A stretch of 64,000 nucleotides of DNA from an uncultured Clostridia bacterium (GTDB lineage: Bacteria > Bacillota > Clostridia > Oscillospirales > Ruminococcaceae): contig CANRNN010000001.1 in the NCBI GenBank assembly GCA_947632025.1, forward strand, positions 310,001 through 374,000. The letters are read 5' to 3'. The notes under the pieces were generated by a model. The model searched no databases and was not told the DNA's origin. It was given only the letters and a program-made list of their open reading frames with translations. The translations under genes and the position numbers were made by a program. Of the stretch, positions 33,453 through 43,283 are shown in pieces. The stretch's first letter is position 1; every line of letters begins with the position of its first letter.

Positions 33453-36374
33453 TCAAAGCACCTTTATCGTGACAAAAACGTTTCCTGCCGCGGCGGCAGC
33501 CATTCCCGTCTGTTTCAGGGCTTCAAAAGCCGAAACGTTAAGCACCTCGTTATTTTCGCCCAGCATTGTAAGCTCGAAATTCTCCAGTCCCTCCACCTCG
33601 TCCGTGCCGACCAGATATCCGTATATCATCGGCTTGTCGGGGAGCTGACCTATTTCCCAGCCCTTTTTGTCAATGTTGCCGTTTTCAGCGTCTAAATATT
33701 CCCTGAATCTTTCGGTAAGCCGAGTTCGCACGCGGCTCGCGGCTTCGGGGCTTCTCACGAACGCCGTAACGGAAATATCGCACGTCACCGTATACGGCTT
33801 TACGATTTCGGGCTTTTCGCCGCGCATAAGCGGACTGCACATACCCCGCAGCAGCTTTTCTAAGCGGGCGCTTTTTTCGGGAAATCCCTCCTGCTCTCTG
33901 AAAAGCACGGCTATCGTCAGCGCTCCCGACAAATTCTCGCCGCGGGCGTTTTTCCCGCCGAAAGCCTTTACCCGAAGCACGCTTCTGTCGGCGGTTTTTA
34001 CAGCCGCTTCAAAGTCGCTTTCCGAACGTGCGCGGGCGTTAAGTCTAAGCTCTGCCGCGCAGCGTTCAAGTGTTCCGTTAAGTGTTTCCTTGCCCGCGCC
34101 GCCTGTCATTCTCAGCGGGTTGTATATTCTTGAAATAAGCCCCGCATTCTCGTTTGCGGTAAAGTCTGTATTTTTCGGGAGATTTCCCCTGTCACCGCAC
34201 GAGGTGGTGTAGCTTACGGAAACATTCACCCCGTCAGACTTCGGAGGCATCGACCCCGCGCCGTTCTCGCCGAATATGACGCAGGAACCGTCCCTGTCGA
34301 GGACATAGGAGTGCTGCTTTTCGCCGCCGCTGTACTCGTTCCACAAAACGAAAAGTGATACAAGGTTGCCGTTTTCGTCGTAGACGGGCTTTGAATCCTT
34401 GCTTTTCGCCATGGCGTCCGCTTCGGCGGGAGATGCCGACGGCAGCTCGTCAACATAGACGTTCGCGCTGTAAACTCCGCTTTGAGTAAGGTGACAAACT
34501 CTGTCGGGATCGGTAACTGTAAAAAACTCTTCGGGGCGCTGTTCAATATTGCGCGCACGGGCGCAGTTTATGAACACCCTCACCGACGCCCGATCGGGGA
34601 AGTACTCTGCTTTCCCGAACCGCAGCCTTATCCAGTATCCTCTGTGACCGTACCTTTCTTTGTATACGAAACCGCTGTTTTCTCCGAAAACCAGAAGTCC
34701 CGTTTCCGACAGACCGTTTGTTCCGTCACGGCAGTCGAGCGCCTTCCAACCGTTTTTAGTAAGATACTCCCATTCGTATATCTTGTTGTTCCCGCCGCCC
34801 TCGACCTCGAAAAGGATACCGATATCCTCCCTGTCGAGCGGTGCCGTGAACGCCAATTCAAGAGTTTTCCCCTCGTCGGGCAAAAGCCGCGCCGCCTGAG
34901 CCGAGCCGTTTTTCAGCGTATGCTCACGAATCTCCAGACAGTTTTCCGTGAACACGGTATACACTCTCGGAAGTTCCTTATAGCTATATGAAAATGTCGG
35001 CATATACACCTGCGGCACGATATAGTCGCCGTACTGCCTGAGGTAATTCTCCACAAGCTCCGCACGCGCCCTTATAGCGTAACACTGCCCTGACGGGAGG
35101 TTTACGGGAGCGATGTCGTTCGGACAGGTGAAAGTAATTCTCACGGGAGAGCCGTCGTTTTTCCCGTTGAAAACGTCGCCGAACCTGTCGTCGGGAAAAA
35201 GCCTTACCCACCCCGAACCGCCGAAATATTCCCACACGACGTTTTTCACGAAAACGTCATACTTTTTCGGCTTTTTGAGATCGGACCTCTTCATGACATA
35301 CTTCCAGTCGATATTGTCGTCCTCGGCTTCGTTTATAGGTATACGGGAATAATGGCTGCGGAATTCCAGAGTGACCTCGCTGCCCTTTCTTCCAAGCACT
35401 CCGCCGCACGCAAAATACACCGAGCTGTACGGCATAAGCGTTCTTCCGAACGGATAGACCGCCGTCGCGGCAAGCTGTGAAAAATCGTCAAAAATGCCAT
35501 CGGGCTGCACTCCGAAAGCGCTGCTGCCCGCTCTTACTTCCTCGATATATACCCTCGCGGCGTCGGCAGCGGATATTTCCCCTTCAAACGGGATCTTAAA
35601 CCACATTCCTTCCTGCCCGAAAAGCTCTGTTTTTTCGGGCGGAAATTCCGAAGCGTACCCGAATTCAAAGCAGCCGTTCTTTTTCGTAAGTTCCTCGCCC
35701 CGACAAAATCCGTCCGCCGTGCTGTAGTAAATTCCCGAACGCAGAACGGCGTTCTCGAAATTTTCGACAGAAATACCGTCCGCCTTGTCAAGCGTGAACG
35801 AAAGCATCATTTTCGCTCCGGCAGCGGCTTCTCCATCGTATTTTATGTACAGGACGTGCCTTTGAAGATCGTCGTCCGGACGGCAGACCGTGCTGAATTC
35901 CGCCTGCTCAGCGTTGTCGGAATAATGGGAATAAAGGCTGTGTATGCTGTCATGCTCGGAATCGGCGCAGACCGCTCCGCAAAGGTCTGAATTTACGGCG
36001 TAAAGGTCGTTTGAAAGCGTAAAGACCACGTCCGAAGTTCCCGCTGCGGTGTAGGTGCTGCCCGCTTTTACGCTTTCGCCTGCGACGTTTTCGCGGTTTC
36101 CCGAAACCTCAAAGCAGAGATATCCGCCTGCAGGCTGAAAGCACAGCCGCGACGCTCCAAGCTTATTGAAAAACTCGATAAGATTCTTTTCGGGAGTACG
36201 GTTGAACTTATCCGCCGTGTCCTTCGCGAGTCTTGCATATGCCATAGCCGCTGCCGAACCCATATCGGGCTTTACGCTGCTGAAATTCCATTCGGGCGTA
36301 AACGAGCGGGACAGCTCGGCTATTTCGCCGACTATTTCTTCATATGTTCTTTTGTCGATCTTAGGAATCTCCAA
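33453..36374 (-). CDS. Baseplate J-like wedge protein (first, Afp11-like, large)
   Basis: A 973-residue protein with TTG start behind GGGGGCGG. N-terminal helical part (residues about 8-85: SFTPEWNFSSVKPDMGSAAA, KFNRTPEKNLIEFFNKLG) is diagnostic of the large CIS baseplate proteins. A conserved CVIFGENGAGSMPPKSDGV loop and SYTTSCGDRGNLPKNTDFTA (GxxGN) follow near 690-740, with ADRSVLRVKAFGG in the C-terminal J domain. It probably spans from the hub to the rim. It follows the gp25-like gene by 37 bases, the order of Afp9-Afp11-Afp12. Confidence 0.92.
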   Translation of the reverse strand: MEIPKIDKRTYEEIVGEIAELSRSFTPEWNFSSVKPDMGSAAAMAYARLAKDTADKFNRTPEKNLIEFFNKLGASRLCFQPAGGYLCFEVSGNRENVAGESVKAGSTYTAAGTSDVVFTLSNDLYAVNSDLCGAVCADSEHDSIHSLYSHYSDNAEQAEFSTVCRPDDDLQRHVLYIKYDGEAAAGAKMMLSFTLDKADGISVENFENAVLRSGIYYSTADGFCRGEELTKKNGCFEFGYASEFPPEKTELFGQEGMWFKIPFEGEISAADAARVYIEEVRAGSSAFGVQPDGIFDDFSQLAATAVYPFGRTLMPYSSVYFACGGVLGRKGSEVTLEFRSHYSRIPINEAEDDNIDWKYVMKRSDLKKPKKYDVFVKNVVWEYFGGSGWVRLFPDDRFGDVFNGKNDGSPVRITFTCPNDIAPVNLPSGQCYAIRARAELVENYLRQYGDYIVPQVYMPTFSYSYKELPRVYTVFTENCLEIREHTLKNGSAQAARLLPDEGKTLELAFTAPLDREDIGILFEVEGGGNNKIYEWEYLTKNGWKALDCRDGTNGLSETGLLVFGENSGFVYKERYGHRGYWIRLRFGKAEYFPDRASVRVFINCARARNIEQRPEEFFTVTDPDRVCHLTQSGVYSANVYVDELPSASPAEADAMAKSKDSKPVYDENGNLVSLFVLWNEYSGGEKQHSYVLDRDGSCVIFGENGAGSMPPKSDGVNVSVSYTTSCGDRGNLPKNTDFTANENAGLISRIYNPLRMTGGAGKETLNGTLERCAAELRLNARARSESDFEAAVKTADRSVLRVKAFGGKNARGENLSGALTIAVLFREQEGFPEKSARLEKLLRGMCSPLMRGEKPEIVKPYTVTCDISVTAFVRSPEAASRVRTRLTERFREYLDAENGNIDKKGWEIGQLPDKPMIYGYLVGTDEVEGLENFELTMLGENNEVLNVSAFEALKQTGMAAAAAGNVFVTIKVL

Positions 36375-36411
36375 CTCGCCGCCCCCTTTGAATTTGAATT
36401 ATTTCGGAATA

Positions 36412-36813
36412 TCAGCCGCCGTTCAGATAGAACGGATAAACAAGATTATACGCGCTGTTGGTGCTTCGTATCACATACGAAACGTCCACATACAGCACTG
36501 CGTCCTCGGCGTGACATTTTACTTCGATGTCGGTTATGCGCGGCTCCCACGCTCCAAGAGAGCTTTGAACGTCGCGTTCTATCTCCGACAGCACCGTGTA
36601 GCTCATCTGCGAGAAAGCGTAGCTTTTAAGCCCGCAGCCGAATTCGGGACGCATTACCCGCTCTCCTCTGGCAGTCGAGAGGATAACGCGTATACTCTGC
36701 GCTACGCTCTCCTCGTAGGACACGTCCTCGAACGTGCCGCTTACTCTGTTCACACCGACGGGAAACTGCCAGCCTTTTCCCAGAAATTCATTATTCTGAC
36801 GCGTGATCCTCAC
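36412..36813 (-). CDS. gp25-like baseplate wedge protein (gpW/Afp9-like)
   Basis: A 133-residue protein with GTG start and an overlapping AGGGGGTGAGG region as ribosome site. The gp25 lysozyme-like family pattern is plain: GKGWQFPVGVNR, EESVAQSIRVILSTARGERVM and RPEFGCGLKSYAFSQ. In T4 and CIS particles gp25 nucleates sheath assembly and bridges hub and wedge. The last residues YPFYLNGG match the usual short C-terminal strand. It is 9 bases after the spike gene. Confidence 0.94.
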   Translation of the reverse strand: MRITRQNNEFLGKGWQFPVGVNRVSGTFEDVSYEESVAQSIRVILSTARGERVMRPEFGCGLKSYAFSQMSYTVLSEIERDVQSSLGAWEPRITDIEVKCHAEDAVLYVDVSYVIRSTNSAYNLVYPFYLNGG

Positions 36814-36822
36814 CCCCTGTCA

Positions 36823-37593
36823 TCAGTTGAGCTTCAGCATACTTCCCTTTATAGCCGCCATTCCCGACGACTGAATATTCAGATTGCTTGAAGCCTTTAT
36901 ATCCACCGCCGCTCCGTCCACTTTGGTCTGCTGTCCTTTAAGCTCCAGCGAATCGCATTGCAGCGTTACACTTGACGCTTTTATCGTCACGCCCTTTGAA
37001 TCGGCTTTCAGGCATTCCGACTCACCTATTTTAAGGCTTATCTCGCTTTTTGCTTTGACGTTTACTGCTCCCGTTTTCTTTTCGAGAGAAACCGTGCTTG
37101 CGCCGTCGGATACCTCTATTTTCTCGTTGATATCGTCAAGCTTTACGGAAAGTTTCTTGCCCGAAATTATCTCCACTGACTGTTTGTCGGGACTTTCATC
37201 GAATTTTATCATATGACCCTTTGCCGTGGAAAAGACCTTTATTGTGTTCTGTTGGTCAGCGGTATTTTGCGGAAGCTCGGTCTTGCCCTTGCCCGTTTTG
37301 TTCCACAAAGACCCGACAACCACGGGCGTGACGGAATTATCGTCGATATATCCTATAATCACCGTCGCCCCCACTTCGGGCAGGAGATACATTCCGCAGC
37401 CGTTCGCGGCATACGGAGTGCAAACGGGCATCCATTCGCTTTCAAGCTCCTTGCCGCCCTCTACGAGAATGTTCACTTTTACCATTCCGGGGTGCAGCGC
37501 GTCAAAATTATCCTTTACTATCCCCAGCGCAAGGCTTGCGGGGATATTCGTGTCCCCCTGCCGCGCACCGTGTACGCTTTCTCCTATGCTCAT
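36823..37593 (-). CDS. gp5/gpV-like central spike protein
   Basis: A 256-residue protein. Residues about 15-115 form the OB-fold of phage baseplate protein V/VgrG (LALGIVKDNFDALHPGMVKV, WMPVCTPYAANGCGMYLLPE, VGATVIIGYIDDNSVTPVVVGSLW). From about 130 a repetitive strand region (VEIISGKKLSVKLDD, VSLEKKTGAVNVKAKSEISL, VTLQCDSLELKGQQTKVDG) would build the triple-stranded beta-helix needle. The hub part is encoded by the gene before it, so the VgrG function is split in two as in T4 gp27 and gp5. The DUF4280 protein encoded 12 kb further on presumably caps it. Confidence 0.93.
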   Translation of the reverse strand: MSIGESVHGARQGDTNIPASLALGIVKDNFDALHPGMVKVNILVEGGKELESEWMPVCTPYAANGCGMYLLPEVGATVIIGYIDDNSVTPVVVGSLWNKTGKGKTELPQNTADQQNTIKVFSTAKGHMIKFDESPDKQSVEIISGKKLSVKLDDINEKIEVSDGASTVSLEKKTGAVNVKAKSEISLKIGESECLKADSKGVTIKASSVTLQCDSLELKGQQTKVDGAAVDIKASSNLNIQSSGMAAIKGSMLKLN

Positions 37594-37645
37594 ACGCCGA
37601 ATTATTCACCGCCCTTTCCGAAAATTCAAAAAACTCCGACAGCCG

Positions 37646-38734
37646 CTAACTCCAGCCCTTTGTGGTAAACGACACTGTGTACCCCGAAGAATTCAGCGTA
37701 TGCGTTGCCGTGTCAACATAGTAGGTCTTGTTGTCCCACTGCGGGTCAACGTCGACATAGCCTATCCCCACGCCCGGCACGAGGTCGGGAATACCCACGC
37801 ACGTCCCGCGGCTCACACGGACATCGCGGACTGCGTCATTCACGAGCCTGTCGGCGTAAGCCTTGCAGTCCGCCGCGTTGTCAAACGGAGCCTGCTTTGA
37901 GATCTCCGTCGGATTGTTCATAGTGCTTGAAGTCGGCACTCCCGTCGTTATCGAGCTTTCGGCGTAGACGTTTTTCAACTTGTCGCCCGTGACGACAGCC
38001 TTGACTTTCATATATCCCGATTCCACCGAAACACTCAACAACCCGTTTGAAGGACCCAGATCGGTAAGTTTTCCGAACTTTGTCTTGTAATTGACAAGAT
38101 ACGCGTAGCCGTTTTTCATAATAAGGTCGCGGTCGCAATACTTGCACAAAACGTCCTTTATATAGGCATAATCGTTGGAATTCTGCTTCATAAGCCCATG
38201 CTTTTTCATTGTCATATCAATATTTGTCGGAAGCAGCGGACACGCGTCGGAATACTTGCTCATAATTTCCGTTATGGTGGAAACGTACATTCCCTCGTTT
38301 TCCCACGTCCGCTCGGTCGTGCCGCTTTCCATCATCAGCTTCACGCCGTCAAACGCCGTGACCGTCATTCTGGGGACGTCGGAAAACTCGTAGGAAACCG
38401 AATCCACATACCCTGCAAACACAGTAGCGGTCTTGCTGCCGTAGCCGAGCTTTATTATTATTCTAGAACCTATGGACAGGTTTCTGTTAAATTTATGATT
38501 TTTGAAGTCATAACAGTTCATAACGCTGAACGTGGCGCTTGATGCGGAATCCTTGTTGAGCGTCACGGACACTCCGTCCGTCAGAATCCCGTTTGCTCCC
38601 GCGGGCGCAAACGATTTTAACAGCAGCGTTATAAGGTCGTTTCCCGTCTGAACGCTTACCGTGGGCGCAAGAAAACCATCGTACTTCGCGGAAAGCGCCT
38701 TGAAATTAAGATAAGAAACGCTCGGAACACCCAT
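37646..38734 (-). CDS. gp27/gpD-like baseplate hub protein
   Basis: A 362-residue protein of the phage late-control D/VgrG N-terminal type. Evidence: GILTDGVSVTLNKDSASSATF, LGYGSKTATVFAGYVDSVSY (the GY-F-G pattern), MTVTAFDGVKLMM, then an IKDVLCKYCDRDLIMKNGYA domain and the closing ASSTMNNPTEISKQAPF-type and DLVPGVGIGYVDVDPQW segments. It should form the trimeric ring between tube and spike. GGGGAG lies about 10 bases upstream of the ATG. It starts 18 bases after the LysM gene. Confidence 0.9.
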   Translation of the reverse strand: MGVPSVSYLNFKALSAKYDGFLAPTVSVQTGNDLITLLLKSFAPAGANGILTDGVSVTLNKDSASSATFSVMNCYDFKNHKFNRNLSIGSRIIIKLGYGSKTATVFAGYVDSVSYEFSDVPRMTVTAFDGVKLMMESGTTERTWENEGMYVSTITEIMSKYSDACPLLPTNIDMTMKKHGLMKQNSNDYAYIKDVLCKYCDRDLIMKNGYAYLVNYKTKFGKLTDLGPSNGLLSVSVESGYMKVKAVVTGDKLKNVYAESSITTGVPTSSTMNNPTEISKQAPFDNAADCKAYADRLVNDAVRDVRVSRGTCVGIPDLVPGVGIGYVDVDPQWDNKTYYVDTATHTLNSSGYTVSFTTKGWS

Positions 38735-38752
38735 AGCGGCAGCACTCCCCGT

Positions 38753-39421
38753 TTACCACAATTTCGGAATTTTTATCTTCAGACCCGACACAATATCGTT
38801 TAGCGGATTTACGATATTGTTCGCCGACGCAAGCGATTTCCACTTGTCCGCATCGCCGCATTCCTCGAACGCTATCTGCCACAGCGATGTGCTTTCGTCC
38901 ACGGCACGGACCTTGGTATTTCTCGACCCGCCGAACGCGTCGGATTTCGTGAGTTTTGACGCGTCAAGCACCGACTTGAACGTAACGTCCACTGCCGCTC
39001 TCACAGGCTTTCCGCTCGGCAAAAACATTGTAAATTTCTGCGTTACGTCCGTCACCACGCCCTTGAATTGCAGCGACCCCCACTTGAATGTGCATACGGG
39101 CGGGCGGTTAAGCGAGGTATCCGTTTTCGTGAGCTTGTAGATCTTTTCAGTAAGCGCCGTCACGTCCGTCATATCGCTGTCCTTTACGGGAACGACTTTC
39201 TTTTGTGACGGGTCGTATGTCGGCGGCTCGTAGGTGCTGAACATAAGCTGTATCGTAAGAGTATCCTGCGAACCCGAAATATACTGTGTTATCGGGCTGT
39301 CAAGCCCCGGAACGCTTACCGAGCTGTAATTCACGCTTGTCGAAAGACTGTACTCCGACGGATTGAACATCACCCGAATATCGCCGCCCGTTTCTTTGCT
39401 TATCACCGCTTTTTCCAGCAA
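38753..39421 (-). CDS. LysM-domain tube-initiator/baseplate protein (Afp7-like, CIS tube protein family)
   Basis: A 222-residue protein with TTG start behind GAGAGGTG. Residues about 8-165 have the CIS tube protein fold (VMFNPSEYSLSTSVNYSSV, DTLTIQLMFSTYEPPTYD, PPVCTFKWGSLQFKGVVTDV). The last about 50 residues are a LysM domain (STSLWQIAFEECGDADKWKS, NPLNDIVSGLKIKIP). In Afp/PVC and related particles this protein joins the tube to the hub and its LysM contacts the baseplate. It lies between the candidate ruler and the hub gene, as usual. Confidence 0.93.
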   Translation of the reverse strand: MLEKAVISKETGGDIRVMFNPSEYSLSTSVNYSSVSVPGLDSPITQYISGSQDTLTIQLMFSTYEPPTYDPSQKKVVPVKDSDMTDVTALTEKIYKLTKTDTSLNRPPVCTFKWGSLQFKGVVTDVTQKFTMFLPSGKPVRAAVDVTFKSVLDASKLTKSDAFGGSRNTKVRAVDESTSLWQIAFEECGDADKWKSLASANNIVNPLNDIVSGLKIKIPKLW

Positions 39422-39435
39422 TCAGATCACCTCTC

Positions 39436-42400
39436 TCAGTATATTCCGTGACGCTTTCCCGCAAGCGTAATGTCCTGTTCAATGCTGCTTTTAATTTCCT
39501 TTTCGAGGACGGCGCGTTCGCTTTTCAGCATAAAGCGCTTAGTCATTTCCTCCTCGGAGGTCTTGACGCTTTCAAGCTGACGGCTTACGTCGTCGAGCTT
39601 ACTTTTAAGCCCCGAAAGCCGCCCGACCACCTCGTCTGAATTATCGGAGAAGCCCTTTGGCTGCACGGCGTAATTTACCGTTATAGCGCTCCCTGACGAG
39701 TCGAAATACTCTTCCGTATAGAACAGCTCTGCCGCGGAATAGTCCGTCCGCTCGGTCTGCTCGGAGGTCTGCCTGAATATTCGTTCGGTCGGCGAATTTG
39801 CCGATTTTGTAAGATGTATAAGTAGCTCCCGCTCGGCGCGTGTCGTCTGGCGCTCGACGGAATTCCTCCTCAAAGCGATAAAGCTCATTTTCGGCAAAAT
39901 TTTTTCAATATCCCGCTCCCGCAAAATTTCCCGTGAGAGATTTGAGAAATTTAAGGAATTTGAGAAATTTGATAATGCCGAGTACGATGAAAACTTTGAA
40001 AGCTCCGACAACTCCGAAACGCCGTATACAAGCCGTCCAGAAAACTCCCTGTCTGCGGGAGAATACTCTCCAAAATTTGTCAGAAACGTCAAATCTCTCT
40101 CGCTGCCCGTATAAGGGTAAGCAAGCCGCAGAACATTCAGCGTTTCTCCTATGCTTTGCACCGCCGTGCTGTCGGAGAACGCCCCGAAAAGCTCCCGCGT
40201 AAAACGCTCCCGCACGCCCGTGTCGGACTTTTCCGAAAATCTCCGCTTGGACAGCGTTTTTGCAAGCTCCGACAGCCGCGAAATATAAAGCCTTTGCATT
40301 TCGGAAACACCCTCTGTGTTCGACACACTATCGGAAAGGCGCGATATTCTTTCGAGAAAACGCCCGATGTCTGACACGTCGTTTGACGTGACCGATGCGT
40401 TTGACGCAACTGACGCGCTCTCCGTGCCGTTTAGAACGGAATTTCTAAGCTCGTAAAGCTCCCGCCGAAGAGATCTTATCTCACTTTGCACAGCATTATC
40501 CCGCGCGTTCGGCGCTTCGGAATATTCCAACTCCGTTTTTTCCGCAAGCTCGTAGAGTTTGTTTTCAAGTGCGGAAAACCTTTCAGACGAAAACTGCTCC
40601 TCGGAGGAAATTTCCGAAAGCTCCTCGGAAATCTCTTTAAGCTGCGAAAAATACCGCCCCTCGGACTTTTCCGAAAATCTCCGCTCGGAAAGCGTTTTTG
40701 CAAGCTCCGACAGCCGCGAAATATAAAGCCTTTGCATTTCGGAAACACCCTCTGTGTTCGACACACTATCGGAAAGGCGCGATATTCTTTCGAGAAAACG
40801 CCCGATGTCTGACACGTCGTTTGACGTGACCGATGCGTTTGACGCAACTGACGCGCTCTCCGTGCCGTTTAGAACGGAATTTCTAAGCTCGTAAAGCTCC
40901 CGCCGAAGAGATTTTATCTCGCTTTGTGCCAAATTATTCCCAGCGTTCGGCGTATCGGAATATTCAAGCCGCACTTTTTCCGCAAGCTCGTAGAATTTGT
41001 TTTCGAGCGCGGAAAACCTTTCAGACGAAAACTGCTCCTCGGAGGAAATTTCCGAAAGCTCGTCGGAAATCGCCTTAAGTTCAGAAGAATATCGCCCCTC
41101 GGTCTTTTCCGATAAACTTCGCTCGGAAAGCGTTTTCGCAAGCTCCGATGCGGTTTGCCGCCGTATATCCGCGCTCTCAAAGCGGCGTGTTTTTTCGAGC
41201 GATTCCGCTATCTTTACTAACGTTTCGGGCAGCTCACCGCTGTGATTTTCGCACAGCTCCAGAACCGAAAGCAATCCGCCTGCTGTTTGCTCAAACTCCG
41301 ATAAATTCTCCGAAAAAATTTCGGTTCGGCTCGAATTTTCCGTTTCCGAAAGCGCACTTTCAAACTCCCGCAAAAGCCCTCTGCTATCAGAAAAAGAACG
41401 CAGACGTTCAAGCGTTTTGGTAAGCGTCCTGCCGTCATACTCGGAGAACAATTTTCCCACGCGCTCTGAAAAACGCTCGTACTCCGAGCCGTTTTCAGCG
41501 GTGAAAAGCGCTTCGAGCTTGGAATATCCGCCCGAACGCTCAAGAATTTCGCGGAAGCTGCCGCTGCCGTTTTTCGCCGTAAAATCAGCTATCTCCGTCA
41601 AGAGCGTCCGTGCCTCGGCATTTTCCGAAGCTGCCGAGGAAAGCAGCACCCGAATAGCTTCAAGGCGGTTTTCGGGCTTGACGCTTTCGGCGGCAGAGCG
41701 CATTTCACGAAGTATCCGCTCCGTGCTGCCTACGCCGGTAAATTCCGCATACAACCGTGACAATTCCTTTATCTCATGGTCGGCGGCAGTGCTTATCAGC
41801 CTGCGTATTTCGGCGCATTTTACGGAAATTTCCGACTGACCGTAGTACAGTATCCTTTCGAGCTTTTCAGCCGTGTCAAGGGAAATTCCCGACGGCACAG
41901 CACCGCCTTGAACTTCCCGCAGCTCGCGCACCTTGTTTACGGCAAATTCCGCGAACGACAGCACAAGCTCGCTGTCCGCGCTGTAAAGCTCGTTGGAAAC
42001 ATTCTGAACATCGGGCATGACGTACTCCCTGAAAAGCTCGGACGAGCGTATTTTCTCGCGGATCTGCTCCCACGAAAGCTCCTCCTTGCTTACCTGCCGC
42101 TCCAGAACGGAAAATGCACGTTTTACAAGTTCCTCGGACATTTCCGAAAGTCTTTCGTACTCCCTTTCCGCTTCGCGCAGGACGTTAACCTCGCCCTGCG
42201 ACCGCTCCGAAAGCTGCTCACAGAGCCGCTCCACGCTTTTCAGATCGGCAGCTTCAAAAAACTCGCGCATATCCTTTTCCGACGAGAATACCGAGGACAC
42301 CGTTCCGGCGTTCCCGTAAAAGGAACGCACACTGTTGCTGTCCCTCGATTCCCGACCAAGCTCCCGATAAAACTCACGGAAAAACCTGTTAAGCTCCCTT

Positions 42401-43269
42401 TCGGACGAACGCTCCGCCAGATACTTCAAATCACTTGCCGAGTCTGCGGGAACATTAAGTACTCCGTCCGCTCCCGAACCGTCACGCTCTTTCAATATCG
42501 AGGAAAACAATCCTCTCTCGCGGATAAACCGTCCGATAAAATCGCTCTGACGCTCATTTAAATTCGCGATAAGCACGGAAAATCCGCGGCGAAGCTCCGA
42601 GCCTCGCCGCCGCAATTCTTCGCACCTTAATGCAAGCTCCAAGAACGAGCGGTTGGATTTTACCGTTTTCATCAATTCGGGGTCGCGCTCTGCCATACGC
42701 AGCAGCCAAAAACCCGACGCGCCGAGCGCTCTTGCCGCGGGCAGCACTCGTCCCGCTGCAGTGTATTCACGGACAGACAATGCGCTGCTGCGTGTTTTTT
42801 CGGCATTTTTAATAAGTAGGATATTCTCGCGCAGTTTTTCTCTCAGAGTTTCCAAAGCGTCCGTCGCTTCAACCCTGTTTTCCGACGCTTTTTCGGAAAA
42901 AACGCCATCTGACAGCCGTTCGCAAAGCTCATTATATATTGCCGCGGCAGTACGGTATTCGGGAGAATTTCCGCCGACGCTCAATATATTCCGCACAAGC
43001 GACAGCGTTCCTCTGACATACAGTGAAAGCTGCCCACCGCGCGTTCCGAGTCCGTTTTTCAAAGCGTCAAGGACATTCTCCAGAAGCTCCAGAACGGACA
43101 TTATATCCCCGCGCTCTCCAGCCGCTCCGACGGCGAAAATCAAATCGCCATAGGACGGCTCATACAGCCTGCGTGCCGCGCCGCGCTCCAGTATCCTGCG
43201 GGCAAAATCAAGCCCCGTGCCGCCCGTAATATACCTTTTCGGCTTTATCGGTTTCAGCAATTTATCCAC
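39436..43269 (-). CDS. 1277-residue helical repeat protein, candidate tape measure
   Basis: A very long Ser/Glu/Arg/Leu-rich protein, almost wholly predicted helix, with GTG start (weak AGGG site). I recognise no family. The N-terminus (LDFARRILERGAARRLYEPS) precedes hundreds of residues of heptad-like LSERLSE and ELSEISSE phrases. Residues about 780-1075 contain two nearly perfect tandem copies of a 146-residue unit and the start of a third. The C-terminus (GLKSKLDDVSRQLESVKTSEEEMTKRF) is a coiled coil. It lies between tube 2 and the LysM gene, and the operon has no other long helical protein except the end of the giant last gene. That makes it my candidate for the ruler that sets tube length (the role of Afp14), although Afp14 is normally encoded after the fibre gene. 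Confidence 0.6.
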   Translation of the reverse strand: MDKLLKPIKPKRYITGGTGLDFARRILERGAARRLYEPSYGDLIFAVGAAGERGDIMSVLELLENVLDALKNGLGTRGGQLSLYVRGTLSLVRNILSVGGNSPEYRTAAAIYNELCERLSDGVFSEKASENRVEATDALETLREKLRENILLIKNAEKTRSSALSVREYTAAGRVLPAARALGASGFWLLRMAERDPELMKTVKSNRSFLELALRCEELRRRGSELRRGFSVLIANLNERQSDFIGRFIRERGLFSSILKERDGSGADGVLNVPADSASDLKYLAERSSERELNRFFREFYRELGRESRDSNSVRSFYGNAGTVSSVFSSEKDMREFFEAADLKSVERLCEQLSERSQGEVNVLREAEREYERLSEMSEELVKRAFSVLERQVSKEELSWEQIREKIRSSELFREYVMPDVQNVSNELYSADSELVLSFAEFAVNKVRELREVQGGAVPSGISLDTAEKLERILYYGQSEISVKCAEIRRLISTAADHEIKELSRLYAEFTGVGSTERILREMRSAAESVKPENRLEAIRVLLSSAASENAEARTLLTEIADFTAKNGSGSFREILERSGGYSKLEALFTAENGSEYERFSERVGKLFSEYDGRTLTKTLERLRSFSDSRGLLREFESALSETENSSRTEIFSENLSEFEQTAGGLLSVLELCENHSGELPETLVKIAESLEKTRRFESADIRRQTASELAKTLSERSLSEKTEGRYSSELKAISDELSEISSEEQFSSERFSALENKFYELAEKVRLEYSDTPNAGNNLAQSEIKSLRRELYELRNSVLNGTESASVASNASVTSNDVSDIGRFLERISRLSDSVSNTEGVSEMQRLYISRLSELAKTLSERRFSEKSEGRYFSQLKEISEELSEISSEEQFSSERFSALENKLYELAEKTELEYSEAPNARDNAVQSEIRSLRRELYELRNSVLNGTESASVASNASVTSNDVSDIGRFLERISRLSDSVSNTEGVSEMQRLYISRLSELAKTLSKRRFSEKSDTGVRERFTRELFGAFSDSTAVQSIGETLNVLRLAYPYTGSERDLTFLTNFGEYSPADREFSGRLVYGVSELSELSKFSSYSALSNFSNSLNFSNLSREILRERDIEKILPKMSFIALRRNSVERQTTRAERELLIHLTKSANSPTERIFRQTSEQTERTDYSAAELFYTEEYFDSSGSAITVNYAVQPKGFSDNSDEVVGRLSGLKSKLDDVSRQLESVKTSEEEMTKRFMLKSERAVLEKEIKSSIEQDITLAGKRHGIY
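40225..41160 (-). repeat. 438-bp in-frame tandem duplication inside the candidate tape measure gene
   Basis: The same sequence recurs with a period of exactly 438 bases: GCAAGCTCCGA at 40262, 40700 and 41138. About 220 bases after the first two of these points are almost identical; the rest of each unit is diverged but alignable. 438 is 146 codons, so the frame is kept. The near-identity of part of the unit implies a recent duplication or gene conversion. Confidence 0.92.
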
Positions 43270-43283
43270 ACCCTAAACTAAAC

